Below the pieces are notes generated by a model. The model was not told the DNA's origin and did not search any database. It worked only from the letters and a program-made list of their open reading frames with translations. From assembly GCA_010015655.1 (NCBI GenBank), contig ML976733.1, forward strand, positions 1 through 64,000: a DNA stretch of 64,000 nucleotides, given 5' to 3'. Both the position numbers and the translations under genes were made by a program. This document shows, piece by piece, positions 36,741 through 47,569 of the stretch. The first letter of the stretch is position 1, and every line of letters begins with the position of its first letter. The DNA comes from Bimuria novae-zelandiae CBS 107.79. Lineage: Eukaryota; Ascomycota; Dothideomycetes; Pleosporales; Didymosphaeriaceae.

Positions 36741-38224
36741 AAACCACTCCCATTTGCATCGTTAGTATGTTCGGGGAAAGTAGCTATATTCCTTAGCTTA
36801 GTAATAAAAGGTATATTAATCTTCTCTATATAGGGTCTATTATATAGTCTCATGCGTAGGGTTGCGGTGGTCCAGGTCGTACTGTAGTTTATAGTTCGGG
36901 TTTTCGTTTAAGTACTTCTTTTTAGGATCTTTGTAAGTATAGCAATAGTCTACTATTTTACGTGCTGCCTTGCTAACTAGATTAGGTTAGTAGGCTTAGT
37001 AAAATATAGCTATATAGTCTTGTTATTCTATTGCTATAAACCCGAAGTCTCCTTTTCGAGGTTAGTGTTTCTCTAAGAAGTCGAAAACGTTTGTTGTCTT
37101 ACTAGTAACTGGCTTGTTCCAGCTAGGGTGAGGTATAGGAGATCGAGGCATCGGCTCTATCTCTTCCTTATTTAAACCTTTATATATATCCTCGTAGAGT
37201 TATGAGTTAGGCGATCCTAATCGCTCCGAGTCTTTATCTTAGATATTAAGATACTTAACGGCGTCTATTACTTACTATTTCTCGTTGGTTACGTCTGCAT
37301 CTGCGACAGATAGTACGTTTAACTATCTAATAACCTTATTCTTAGATCTGCAGTTCCTGGCGATGTGGCCTAGTTTACTATATATAAAATATAGGCGCGT
37401 CCTAGTCCCCTTGCGTTAGGTTCTATCTAGGTTACGCTAGTTAGGCTTTTAAAAGCCTATAGCCTTTCCTGTTCCCTTTTCTAGGTTATTAAACTAGATA
37501 TTTTCTATTAGTTAGGGTCCGTAATAGTTGCGTTACTGGCGTCGAGGTATTTTTAGCGGCACTCTATAGACTATAAGTGCCTATTACCCGAAACTAATAT
37601 TCCTTGGATTTTTGCGTAGCTCTTCTTGCAAAGCGAACTATTCCCTATTAATATGGATAGTCTCTTTATATAGTTCTTTTAGGGTCTCTATCTTTATACT
37701 ACTACGTAGTAGTTCTTCGCGCACGTTACGTTTAAGTCCTTATTTATATATTATTTTAAGAGATTTATCCTCCTAGTTAAGTTGCACGGCGTACTTGCGG
37801 AATTTAGCTATATACTTGGCTATAGATTATTACTATTAGATTGTCTAGATCGCACGCTTAGCGATAGCGGTTTTATTAGTAATTCTAAATATCTATTAGA
37901 GGTACTTCTTAAAGTTAGCGTAGTCCTTAATAATATTAATAGCATCTTTGTTGCTATTAATGTAGTCTTCATCCTCGTTGTCGTAATCCATGTCTAGGTA
38001 TTTAACTAGGTAAGAATAGATCTATTCTTTAGCGCTTCCTTGTATATAAGTCGCTGCAAAGATAACCTTCTTTTTATCTTTAAGGTCTTAGTTTTAGTTA
38101 AAGAAGTAGAGGTCTAGTTACAATAGCCAGGTATTAAGGAGGGTATAATTACTATTATATAAATCGGGTTTGTGTGCCTTGTTCTTGCCATCCCCCATAG
38201 GAGTAACATGGTTATCCGAAGCCA
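36741..38224 (-). pseudogene. Gypsy-1 gag, RIP-inactivated
   Basis: Starts at ATG 38224 (MASDNHVTPMGDGKNKAHKPD), 49 bp inside the 5' LTR. Near the C-terminus (about 37330-37400) a zinc knuckle reads RLYFIYSKLGHIARNC. The His and last Cys are kept, while the first Cys pair is changed to Tyr-like codons. Gag would form the nucleocapsid of the element. The gene runs into the Copia-2 insertion, beyond which pol continues. Confidence 0.8.
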
Positions 38225-38272
38225 TAGAAGAGTTAGGGGTCTTATTAGTACTTATGTTAAGGGCGTTTAAAA

Positions 38273-38730
38273 TGTTAGGTTCTATCTAAGGTAGCTAGTC
38301 CTAAACGGGCTAAGGTTGGTTCTTGGGCAGGAGTACTTAGTAGGACGAGAGAGGGTGTAGTAATAGCTTACGCTTATTACTAGGGCGTTAGTATTAAAGG
38401 TGTGTATAGTATAATTAAATCAACAAAGGTTGCTTAGTTAGATCTAAACGATAGATTAATAAACAGGTTAAACGCGAATGCCATAAGGGTATTCGTATTA
38501 GGTTATATATAAGAGGGTTATTAGTTACCGTCCACCCTTCTTCTGCCATCCATAAGTATCGATGGATGGCAGCGCCGTCCGTGGATAGTACACCTTCTAT
38601 AATCTTAGCGGGATGGTATGTCTTAGCTGAATAGTACGTCACGTGATCTCGGTTACGTAACCCCGCCAAGTGTCACCCCCACTAAGGGCCCGTTAGTCCT
38701 TAGCGTCTTGTACATGTTTAGATCCTAACA
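38273..38730 (-). repeat. Gypsy-1 5' LTR
   Basis: 458 bp, TGTTAGGTTC at the left and GATCCTAACA at the right, aligned over its full length to 26669-27125. Confidence 0.93.
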
Positions 38731-39248
38731 GGTTATTACTACTAGCTTACTTTTTATAAGTTAATTAGCATAGAGTTAAATTATTAGTAAGTAGTAAATT
38801 ATTTAAACGCCTACTATAACTTTAAAAAGCTTTTTAATATTAGTATAGTAAGACCTAACTTATGTAAACTTAGTAAAACTTACGTATTAAATTTAGCACT
38901 TCTTTAACTGGTAAAAAAAGTAGGTAATAGCTAAAAAGGTAAATAAAGTTAAAAAGGTATACCTTAACGTTATTAAACGTAGCTAGCTTAACCTTAACAT
39001 GCTTATAGACTTGTCTAACGTAAGGATACTATACGTGGTGTAAAAGTAGTATTTTAAGCTACTAGTGCTATTGCTCCTGCGCCTCCGTAAAAGGGCGATT
39101 TAGTAGCAATCGAAGTATAATAGGCTCACGAAAAGCGATAAGGAGGATGCTATAGGCGTATATAGGGAGGATTAGAAGTAAAAATAGCGTAATAGGTTAC
39201 GTAAAGAGAGAGTTAAGTAACTAAGTAAAAAAGCTAGTATTATTAGTA
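38731..39248 (+). pseudogene. Coding remnant to the right of Gypsy-1
   Basis: Continues the sequence interrupted at 26668. A + strand frame reads VKKVYLNVIKRS, MLIDLSNVRILYVV, then a very basic stretch (RLRKRAI; KSDKEDAIGVYRED; NRLRKERVK), with TAG/TAA at Gln-like positions. This looks like the charged C-terminus of a larger protein. Family not recognised. It ends at the piggyBac-type element. Confidence 0.35.
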
Positions 39249-39285
39249 TCCCCCGCATGGCCAACATCGCCCTGGCACGGGCCAC
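39249..39285 (+). repeat. Left terminal inverted repeat of the piggyBac-type element
   Basis: 37 bp, the inverted partner of 41512-41548 with 3 mismatches, two of them adjacent. Confidence 0.9.
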
Positions 39286-39606
39286 TAACGGTATTTAAGG
39301 GCCAATCGGATGAATTGCTCCGACCCGGCAGAACACCAAGAATTATACCTTTATAGGGTAACTTCGCATAGATTTTGCATCTCTAAGGGCTTTAAGATAG
39401 GTTTACATAATGGTTAAGCTTACTTTTATGTCCATTAACCTAATTATTTAATGCCGGCGGAGGTGCTTTGCCTAGTACTTAGCATTAACTTCTGGCCTAC
39501 ACAAAGGTAGCTAGTAAAGCGTATAGCTATAATAAGTACGTAGTAGGCGTTAAGAGCTATAAGATAACCTTATATTACCTGTAACTTATGCTAAAGGTGT
39601 CCGTGA

Positions 39607-41394
39607 TTAGAGCTTCTTATTAGTTGTACGTCTAGCTGCCGCGTAATTAACACAGCTTTTGCCCTCCGTAAACAGCTTTATAAATGTGTGTGAGCTGCCA
39701 AAGTTGCCCTCTCCGCTGGCGAGTACGTTGTCAGGTCGCTCACGCTTGTTTGAGCCTTGAGTAGGGCGGCCACCTCGCTCAAAGAGCTGTTTAATAAGCT
39801 TATATAGGAACTTCTTATAGCCAGAGCGTTTGGCAGAGTCGCGAGAGAAGTACGAGGAGAGCCTGTAGCAATTATTAAGCGTTAGATCTAGTAGAAAGTA
39901 CTAGAGCGGGCGCCAGGTACGCTAGCAGACCTGCTAAACAGAGTAGTAGCTTTTTATTTAGTTAAAGTAATTAACCTCGCTCTTATAGTAATTATAGTCG
40001 TCTATTATCTAAGAGATATCTAGTAACTTAAGAGGCTTACTGCCAAAGGCTTTCTTAAAGAGTTTCTTATTATTTAGAGCTATCTTAGAGCGTCGGCGGA
40101 GCTTCATAATAACCTAAGTTACTTGTGGCGACTATCGTTAGCAGAGCATTAGCATGGTGTTAAGGGCAAAGTACTTACGCTCAGCGATAGTACTGGCAAA
40201 AAGAACAACCTGGTTGTCTCTCTAAGCTGCCTGAAGCACCTGCCGACTCTGCGAGAGCGCCTAGTAAGTATCTCCCCACTCTAGCTTGCGCGTATGGTGT
40301 GTTTTAAGTTTTATTAAGTCGCTATTAAAGCGCTCCTTTAAAAGCTTTACCTATATATAAGTGCTAATAGCTAGCGCCTTTGCCTATAATTCTGCCTCTA
40401 CTATCGCCTTAAAAATCTCCTCTATTATTATCTTTATCGTGTAGACTGTCCCAGCGCAGCCTACGCCTTTAGATCTAAAATATTTAAGTATAGGGATAGT
40501 GTTAAAGAGATTATCGTCCTATATAATGTGGAGATTTGGCGGAAAGAGGCGCTAGCCGGCAGCGTTTACGGCGAGTACGAGAGTAATAGGAACTAACTTT
40601 ATAAGAGTAAAAGCTAGCGCGTTAGCAGGTAAGTTAAGTAAGTTAATAGGCCCTCGCCCTCTAGCATGAAATAACTAGTTTAGAATTACTCTATCGTTAG
40701 CTAAGCACTAGATCTTAAAGCCTTTAGGCGTAGGCTTTATTTTTATTATTATAACTTCGCTTACGCGGCCTATAAATCTCGTAATTACCTTATTAACGTA
40801 AAGGTATACGCTAAGCGCCTAGTACTTAAAGCTACGCTCGCGGAGCGTCTCTAAGAGATCCTATACTTAGCTAAAGGGAGACTTAAAGCTCTAGTTAACC
40901 TCTATATAGTATAAGTAGTAATTAAGCTACTGCCATCTCTCCTTTAACATGTAGCAATTAATCTCATGCCGAGGCGCTGTCCCATAAAGCTTTTACTAGT
41001 ATTTAACGAGCGAGGGCTTTTAGTAGACGCCTATATAAACGACAATAGCGAAGTACGTATATAGCTTGCTTAGAGAGGTAGGTTTCTATTAATAGTGGTA
41101 AGGCGTTAAGGGCGCGTCAGCCTAAAGCTTTTTAGTATACTAATTTGTATAGTATGCGATCTAATCGACGACGCCTGTATTAAAAAACAAGTTAAATAAA
41201 GTAATAGGAGAGTTAAAATCTATATAGTTAGGTAAGAGAGCGCGTCTAAAAGTATATAGATTATTAATTTTAAGCGGTTGCTATAAGGGTAGTGGCTAAG
41301 TAGGTAAATTAGGCAAATCTCCTGCCTTTAGGCTATACTTTGTATATTTTACAAAGTCGGCATCGTTGCTTAATAGCGCTGTACAATTAGGCAT
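39607..41394 (-). pseudogene. piggyBac-type transposase (DDE_Tnp_1_7), RIP-inactivated
   Basis: One collinear frame of 596 codons from ATG 41394 (MPNCTALLSNDADFVKYTK) to TAA at 39607. The family's 'SVDE' acid motif reads YVNKV at about 40790-40805, so the catalytic Asp-Glu became Asn-Lys. Downstream are KPTPKGFKIQCLAND and LFHARGRGP, the 'KWGIKxWVLxD' and 'GYVL' strand region of piggyBac. Then KGVGCAGTVYTIK matches the 'GxxxxGTVRxNR' motif. The C-terminus is basic but shows no clear Cys-rich finger. The enzyme would cut and paste the element. The in-frame stops lie at Gln/Trp positions, and the catalytic loss agrees with them. Confidence 0.85.
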
Positions 41395-41511
41395 AGTTAC
41401 ATATATAAAAGCTTTTGAAAAAGGCGTGTTTTGGCTAGCAAACAAAAATTGCCTACATAACAATAAACATTTAGTGTTTTAATGTATTTGCATCTAATTG
41501 GCTAATAAGAT

Positions 41512-41548
41512 GTGGCCCGTGCCAGGGCGATATTGGCCATGCAAGGGA
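41512..41548 (-). repeat. Right terminal inverted repeat of the piggyBac-type element
   Basis: 37 bp, the inverted partner of 39249-39285. Followed by TA. Confidence 0.9.
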
Positions 41549-41692
41549 TAGAGTTTCTATATAGCGCGCACGGGCTACTTCGCGAACTTTTTAATTAAAA
41601 TTTAACTAAGTACGCGCCTGCCTAGTAATAAAGTTATTTATAAAAGTATAAAAACCTACTTAAAATACTATACTTTATTAATGCTACTAATG
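41549..41692. other. Short AT-rich spacer between the piggyBac-type element and Gypsy-2
   Basis: 144 bp with no recognised feature. Its last five bases, TAATG, are the Gypsy-2 target duplication. Confidence 0.6.
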
Positions 41693-41865
41693 TGTAAAAA
41701 GCGCCCTGACTACGGGCGACTCAGTCTATCCACAGTACTAAGGCGATCCCTTAGAGAGGGAAGAGAAGGGCTGCGGCGAGGGAAGTAGATAGGCGGAAGG
41801 CCCGAATAGCGCCGGTCTAGAGCGGACTAGGGCCGTTAAGGGCCCTCAACCTACGACTCGTGATA
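41693..41865 (-). repeat. Gypsy-2 3' LTR
   Basis: 173 bp, GC-rich compared with the body, and notably little mutated relative to the partner LTR. Confidence 0.93.
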
Positions 41866-42139
41866 AAGGCTCTTTTCTTTAAGGGTCTTGACCGCGAGAA
41901 TAAGCACGTAATAACTAGCCTAATTAGGCCTTGCGTATTACGTAAGCTAATAACGTAAGCTAAATCTTAGGCTTATACTAAGACCTAAAACTCTTGTCCT
42001 TACTCTCTACTCGGCGGCTTACCTCATCCCGGAGGCTCCCTAACCCGTAAGTACGACCTGGCTAATCTATAGCAGTCTAGGGTGCCTGACCCTAGATGCC
42101 CCCCATTTTGGTACCTAGCCGCTCCAAATTTGGGGGTTG

Positions 42140-43240
42140 TAAAGGTAGACTAACCCGGTGCAGGCCTATCGAGTCGTCCCCGTACTTATTACTTCTCTAC
42201 CGCCCTCTTTAGCAACCTTTAGACTTTGTTTAGATATACCCACGCTATTTGGCACTATAAGTACCGCAAACACTATTCTTAAGGCCCTAGTTAACAAGGC
42301 GCGTGCGAGCGCGATTAGTACTATTAACCTGTGCTATACCTGCCTTCTTATTATCCTAAATAGCCTTAAGTAGTCTAATTATAAAAAGATAAAGCTCTAC
42401 TAGTTTTAGGTTAAGGAGATGCGTCGTGTCTAGTCTAGGGTAGTGTATGTTAATTTTAGCCTAATAAATTTAAAGGACTAAGATTTAATCTACCGCTGCG
42501 ATGCCTACTACAGCGGTAATAGGGATTATTAGTAGGTAAGTTGGCGCTTTAAAGGTTATGTAGGGGTTTTAAGGCTAATTAGTAGCAGATACTTAAAGAT
42601 AACTTAGAGAACGTATTAAGTACCCTAATTACCCTTATACTGCGCTCGAGCCAAATTAATACGTACACATGCGACGAGATTAACCTCTCTAGATTAGATA
42701 AGACATTAGTAAAGGCCACCGCGCAGGTACTAAAGACAGAATAAAGTAATATTATTATATAAGTGTTATCTAGTATAATTAAGGGTTATCTAGACTAAGT
42801 CGCATAGGGCCACCGGATCCAAATTCTACGGAAACCCGTTAACCCCCTACCACTCGGGTTATGACACCTAGCCTCCTAAGGAGATTATTCCGGTGGTGGG
42901 CCTCTCTATTAAGGAGAAGCGGAAGAGGAAAGCTTCTACTATAGAGGGGGGTAGTTTAACCTCCCTAGTTACTACTAGTGCTCTTACCCCTAGGCGCAAG
43001 AAGGTTGCTCTTAAGTTAGTAAGGGTCCTTAACCCTAATTCCGGGCTATTAATGCTAATTTAGGGTAGTTAGCGTTTAAGGCTAGTATCCTAGCCACGCT
43101 AGACTTCCTTGCGAAGGAAGTAAAGAAGAAGATTAAGAGCAAGGGTAATTAGGAGACTTTTTAGTAAGCCTATAAGTCTAAGCGCCCGACTAATTAAGAG
43201 GGTTATTTAGTATAATCTAGGGATTCCTGCCCCTATTAAC
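42140..43240 (+). pseudogene. Gypsy-2 accessory region, antisense to gag-pol, cysteine cluster
   Basis: The + strand region between the 3' LTR and the end of pol has coding character in more than one frame. A segment near 42490-42570 reads YRCDAYYSGNRDY, which fits C-x2-C-x6-C if two Tyr are former Cys. A frame near 42590-42745 stays open (LKDNLENVLSTLITLILRSS; DEINLSRLDKTLVKATAQVL), then a basic stretch IKEKRKRKAS near 42910. Frame changes mean either indels or introns. The position and orientation equal those of the accessory ORF of Gypsy-1. No function can be assigned. Confidence 0.5.
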
Positions 43241-45885
43241 GGTGTCCGGATTTTATTCACGTTCTATACCCTTAGGCAGTTTTAATTAGGTTTTAGTTGG
43301 CTATAATCGCGTTAGGTACGGTCCAAATAGGCTTGTAAGCCTCTGTTAGGCCCCGAGAGGCGTGAATAGGCCTAGATAGCTCGTTCTAGTCTTTAGTCTA
43401 TTTAAGAATCCTCTACCCTATTCATTCTAGTATTTCGTAGCCTATAAAGTGTACTCTCTAGGGTAATCTATTACTAATTACTATCGAGTGCTGTCTTCCT
43501 CCTTCTCTAGGGGGGCGACCCCGCCTCTTGGGCTCCTGTCTAGGGCGACCTTTAGTCTCCTTATCCAAGCCCTTTAGGAACTGCTTTATCGCCCCTTTAG
43601 AGATCTCCTCTATAAATAATTACTAGTTCTTATCGCTATCGTATCCTTTCTACTTAACTTTATACAGCCATTCTCTGTCCTGGAGTACCCTAGATCTAAT
43701 TCCTTTAATTAGGTATATATCCTCCCCTACTTATGGTATAATAACCTTAGGCGGGCTTTGCTCTTATTATAGCAGTCCTTTTAGGGCTGCCTAGTTTAGG
43801 AGAGATATATAGAATACTAGGTAAATGTTAAAGTCCTTTAGCAGCTCTAGCTCATATGCCTGTTAATTAATCCGCCGTTTTACCCTATAGGGACCCTAGG
43901 ACTTATAGTTAAGTTTCTTCTTAGGCCTAGTTAACCGTATGTTGCGGGCGTCGAGGTATACTATGTCCCCTACTATAAAGGTTTAGGCCTTATGCTTTCT
44001 GTTATACCACGTTGCCTAGTACGCCTGTGCCCTAAGGATCGCTTAGGTTATCTGGGCCCTAGTCTAGGCTAGAACTGTCGCTCTGGCCCTTACTATAGGT
44101 ACTAACCCGCGCAGCTATACTTCTTAGGGTAGGCCTACTATTAGTAGATTTAGGCCGTACACTATAATAAATGGCGACACTCTTGTAGAGCTATAGATGC
44201 TATTATTATACGAATATTCTGCTTTAGATAGAAGGTCCGCCTAATTAGATTATTCGTAGTTGCAGAATACTCGAAAGTACTATTTAAGCGTTTAGTTCTA
44301 TCGTTCTGTCTGTCCGTCTGTCTGCGAGTAGAAGGCAGTAGAGAGAAGTTACTTAGTTCTTAAATATTAAGTAAAGGTGCTCTAATAAGCTAATATAAAT
44401 AGGCTACCTCTATCTATAACTATTAACTTTAGAGGGCTATATAGGCGCAGAACCTCTTTTCTAAAGATCTTAGCTAGCTCTACTGCCTTTAGGTCCTTTC
44501 GCGTGGGGATATAGTATGCCATCTTAGAAAACTAGTTAATAATTACTAGGATACTGTTATAATAATAGGCTCTAGATTTACTCTTAGGTAGATCTATTAC
44601 TATATCTATAGCAATGTCCTCCTAGATGCCCCTTAGGACTAGTAGGCTATTAAGTTGGCTGTGCGTCGCGTGTTAGACAGGTTTCGCCCTAGAGTACGCT
44701 TAACAGGTCTAAATATAGTTTTTTACGTATTATTAGACACCAGGCCACTAGAACTCTCGTAGTACTAGCTCTAAAGTCTTAGTAAAGCTAAAATAGCCCG
44801 CAAGGGGGTCATCGTGGTATTATTAAAGGACGTGTACCCTCGCTAGAGGTGGCACGTATAGCCTATTCTTGTACCGTAATAGGTTGGCCGGTCTAATTAT
44901 CTAGCGCTTTAGCTATTCCGGCTTTGCCATCTCTGGCCCTCGGAGGTACTAGAGGATTTATTCTGTAGTTTTGTCCCCCTGGCTATTTCTCTTTAATAGC
45001 TCTACTATGGGGTAAGCGCTTACTAAATCGTTTACTATTACCTCCTTAGTTACTAATATTTCGGGTCTAGCAACCCTTATTACTACTACTAGTCTAGGGC
45101 TTTCTACCTACTTTGGTGGCTATAGGCTACCTGCTACGCCTGCTTCGTCTAAAGCGTTGCCTTTTAGCTATAACTTATACTATAGGGCCTTAAGGAGTTT
45201 CTACTAAGAACTGCCTATCCCGCCTAAGCTTGTTTCCTCCTCTAACTCGTAGTCGGGTCTCCGTAATAGTTTATTAGCAGGATTTGTCCTTCCTAGATAG
45301 TGTTTAATTTTAAAATTAAACGTTGCGAGCTATTTGGCCCACCTTACCTATTGTCTAGTTAAGACTTTTATAGACATGAACCCTTGCAGGTTAGCATAGT
45401 TAGTTAGAAGCTTAACCTTCTCGCTAATACCCTCTAGGTAGTGTTGCTAATGCTTAAAAGCTTTAACAATTACTAGTAACTCGCTATTATGCGTGTCGTA
45501 GTTTCGTTCTGCCTAGTTTATCTTACGCGAATAAAAAGTAACTAGGTACTATTATAGCTTCCTATGTTTATCTAGTTACGATTAGCTTAAGATACCCGAG
45601 ATCGCGAAACCTAAAGCGTTAGTTTCTACTCTCGAGGGTCTTCTAGGGTTAAAGTGGGCTAGTAAGGGCCCTCGCATAAAACTCTCTTTTAGCTAGTAAA
45701 AGGAGGCCTTAGCCTGCTTTAGTAAGCTTATTATAACTAATTCCTCGAGTCTCTATTGCTGTCCGCCCTTAGTGGCTCTCTCTGGCCTTCTTGTTAGGGC
45801 GTGAAGGGGTGCCGCCACTCGAGAGAATCCTTCTATAAACCTTTAATAGTAGTTAGTAAAGCTAAGGAAGATCCTAACTACTTAG
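43241..45885 (-). pseudogene. Gypsy-2 pol, 3' part (RNase H, integrase, chromodomain)
   Basis: From the LINE insertion leftwards on the - strand: end of reverse transcriptase (VVRIFLSFTNYY at about 45848-45885), RNase H (about 45300-45800), integrase with EDIAIDIVIDLP near 44580-44625, then a chromodomain-like WLYKVK.KGYDSDKN near 43620-43675. A tail GRPRQEPKRRGRPPREGG follows near 43490-43550. Many TAG/TAA breaks. Continues at 51924. Confidence 0.85.
45874..45885. repeat. LINE target site duplication, left copy
   Basis: CTAACTACTTAG, identical to 51912-51923. The two copies flank the LINE inside the Gypsy-2 reverse transcriptase region. Confidence 0.9.
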
Positions 45886-46199
45886 CGAATACTAACTTTT
45901 CGATTTTTAGATATCCTCTCTAAAGACCCTAATAATTCTAGTAACTAAACAAGCTCACTGCGCTGATTCTGGGAGTACCTCTAACGTCCGCCTAGCCCTC
46001 CGCGCAAACGCGCAAAGGAGCTTGTTAGGATAGTAGAGTCTCCCTCCTCCCAGCACACAGGGTCCCTAGACCCTATGATCCCTTAGTAGCTTTATACACG
46101 CGCCCTAAGACGGCCCTAAGAGGACATGCATTACCGTGCACCTCTTCTAAGTAGTTAGAACCCTAGTAGGGGCGCTCCCAAACCTTGCGTCTCTAATAC

Positions 46200-47560
46200 T
46201 ATCTAACGCCATATTACTAAGACTTAGCAGATTGCCTAGCTATAGAACACTATTACTATAGCTTTTGTAGTAGCGGTAGACCAACACGCAGAGAGCTACA
46301 CTAACCCTTAAAAGGCTAAGATTACTAAGGAGCTATAGTAGAGAGTTATCTAGGCTCTAACCTCGCTCTTCCTAAGTAACTCCCCCCCTAGCTCCCGCTG
46401 GAGCAGCGACACTAGTTACAGCAACCCTAGGAGCTAAGAGTTAGGACGCCGCTCTTAGGCAGACGTAGCTAAAGACCCCTAGATCTTAGATAGGGGTGGT
46501 AGTTAACCCCTAATTCCTGCTAGGCCCCGGCCTAACCCGCCTGCTAAGCTAAAAGAAGATAATTAAATATTTGTAGCTATCTCTAACCTAGTAATGCGAC
46601 TGCAACAACCCTTACCCTTTATAGTAAGGTAGGCAATATGCAAGAGTATAGTAGAACTTACCTTTAAAGATATACCTATCGCATTACTAATTAACACAGG
46701 CTGGGCGATTACCCTAGCAAATGAAAACATTCGGGGCTAACTTCTAACTTAAGAAAACTAGGAACTTCTAGTAAGAGCGCTAGACAGAGACGCGGTAAGG
46801 ATCCTAGAACGCTAGACCAACTACGTAGTACAAGGAGTACCCAGCTCTTTCTAGACCCTAGACGGCACAGAACTACCGACTACTACCTAGCTAGTAGAGG
46901 AAGAGGTCTACTCGTAAACAGGTAAGTAGCTAGTTAGTTATAGGACCTTACGACATAGGGCAAATTAGCATGGCCTTACTACCTAAATTGTTTTATATAA
47001 GGAGCTAGTCCGCTCGTTCCGGCTCTTTAGCACTAGCCAATTCTCGAAAGAAATTTATAAGCATCCCACTATACAGCGATATAACCCAGGCTACTAGGGC
47101 TACTACAACGCTGCCTGCTATACCTAAGTAGCCTACTATGCACACTGCGGGGACCGCATAAATAAATACTAAGGATAGTACGGAGACAATTGCGCCTATA
47201 AAGCTATATGTGCTAACTATTATAGCCCTTATTTAACTAGTTACACTAACTGCCCGGCAGCTCCTTGCCAGGTTAATAGATATATTACTAAGCCTATAAA
47301 AACTAAGCTAAAGGCTATCCGTCGCGCAGGCAAAATAGCACAGCAGCACCTCTATAGGATAGTTAAAGTAGCCCTTAAATAGGCAACACTTTAGCCTAAG
47401 GCTCCTCTTATAGAGGTATTAGAAATAGTGCCTTCCCACCTTTCTGCCCAGAGGCAAGAAGGAAAAAGCAGGGCTACACCTCCTATAACTACTACCTCCT
47501 ATACATCCTCCTCTACTACTGGCAGAGAAAAGAGACTAAGGCGGGCCGCTATAGGCTAGA
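46200..47560 (+). pseudogene. LINE ORF1 (gag-like, zinc knuckles), RIP-inactivated
   Basis: An N-terminal region of low conservation is followed by tandem knuckles at about 47085-47270: ACYT.VAYYAHCGDR and then NCAYKAICANYY and TNCPA. These fit CCHC arrays in which some Cys/His became Tyr. ORF1 would bind element RNA to form a ribonucleoprotein. The start codon is not determined, and frame breaks are frequent upstream of 46900. Confidence 0.65.
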
Positions 47561-47569
47561 GGAGCCTTA

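Larger units (their letters stand above)
26669..38730 (-). mobile_element. Gypsy-1, chromodomain LTR retrotransposon (complete, containing Copia-2)
   Basis: LTRs of 457 bp (26669-27125) and 458 bp (38273-38730), both TGTTAGG...TAACA, flanked by a perfect GGTTA duplication (26664-26668 and 38731-38735). gag-pol is on the - strand, so 38273-38730 is the 5' LTR. A polypurine tract (AAAAGGGGAGGTAA on the - strand) lies at 27126-27139, next to the 3' LTR. Without the nested Copia-2 and one copy of its AAACC duplication, the element is about 6.85 kb. Reverse transcriptase, RNase H, integrase, chromodomain order makes it a Ty3/Gypsy chromovirus-type element. Confidence 0.95.
39249..41548 (-). mobile_element. 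piggyBac-type DNA transposon (2300 bp)
   Basis: Terminal inverted repeats of 37 bp (39249-39285 and 41512-41548) match at 34 positions. They begin TCCC and contain CGCCCTGGCACGGGCCAC. The element is bounded on both sides by TA (39247-39248 and 41549-41550). The transposase on the - strand is of piggyBac type. The expected TTAA duplication is not visible, so the exact ends or the target preference are uncertain. Confidence 0.85.

Noticed and set aside
39300..39600. tRNA or small RNA gene in the left end of the piggyBac-type element
   Set aside because: No cloverleaf, A-box or B-box could be found by eye.
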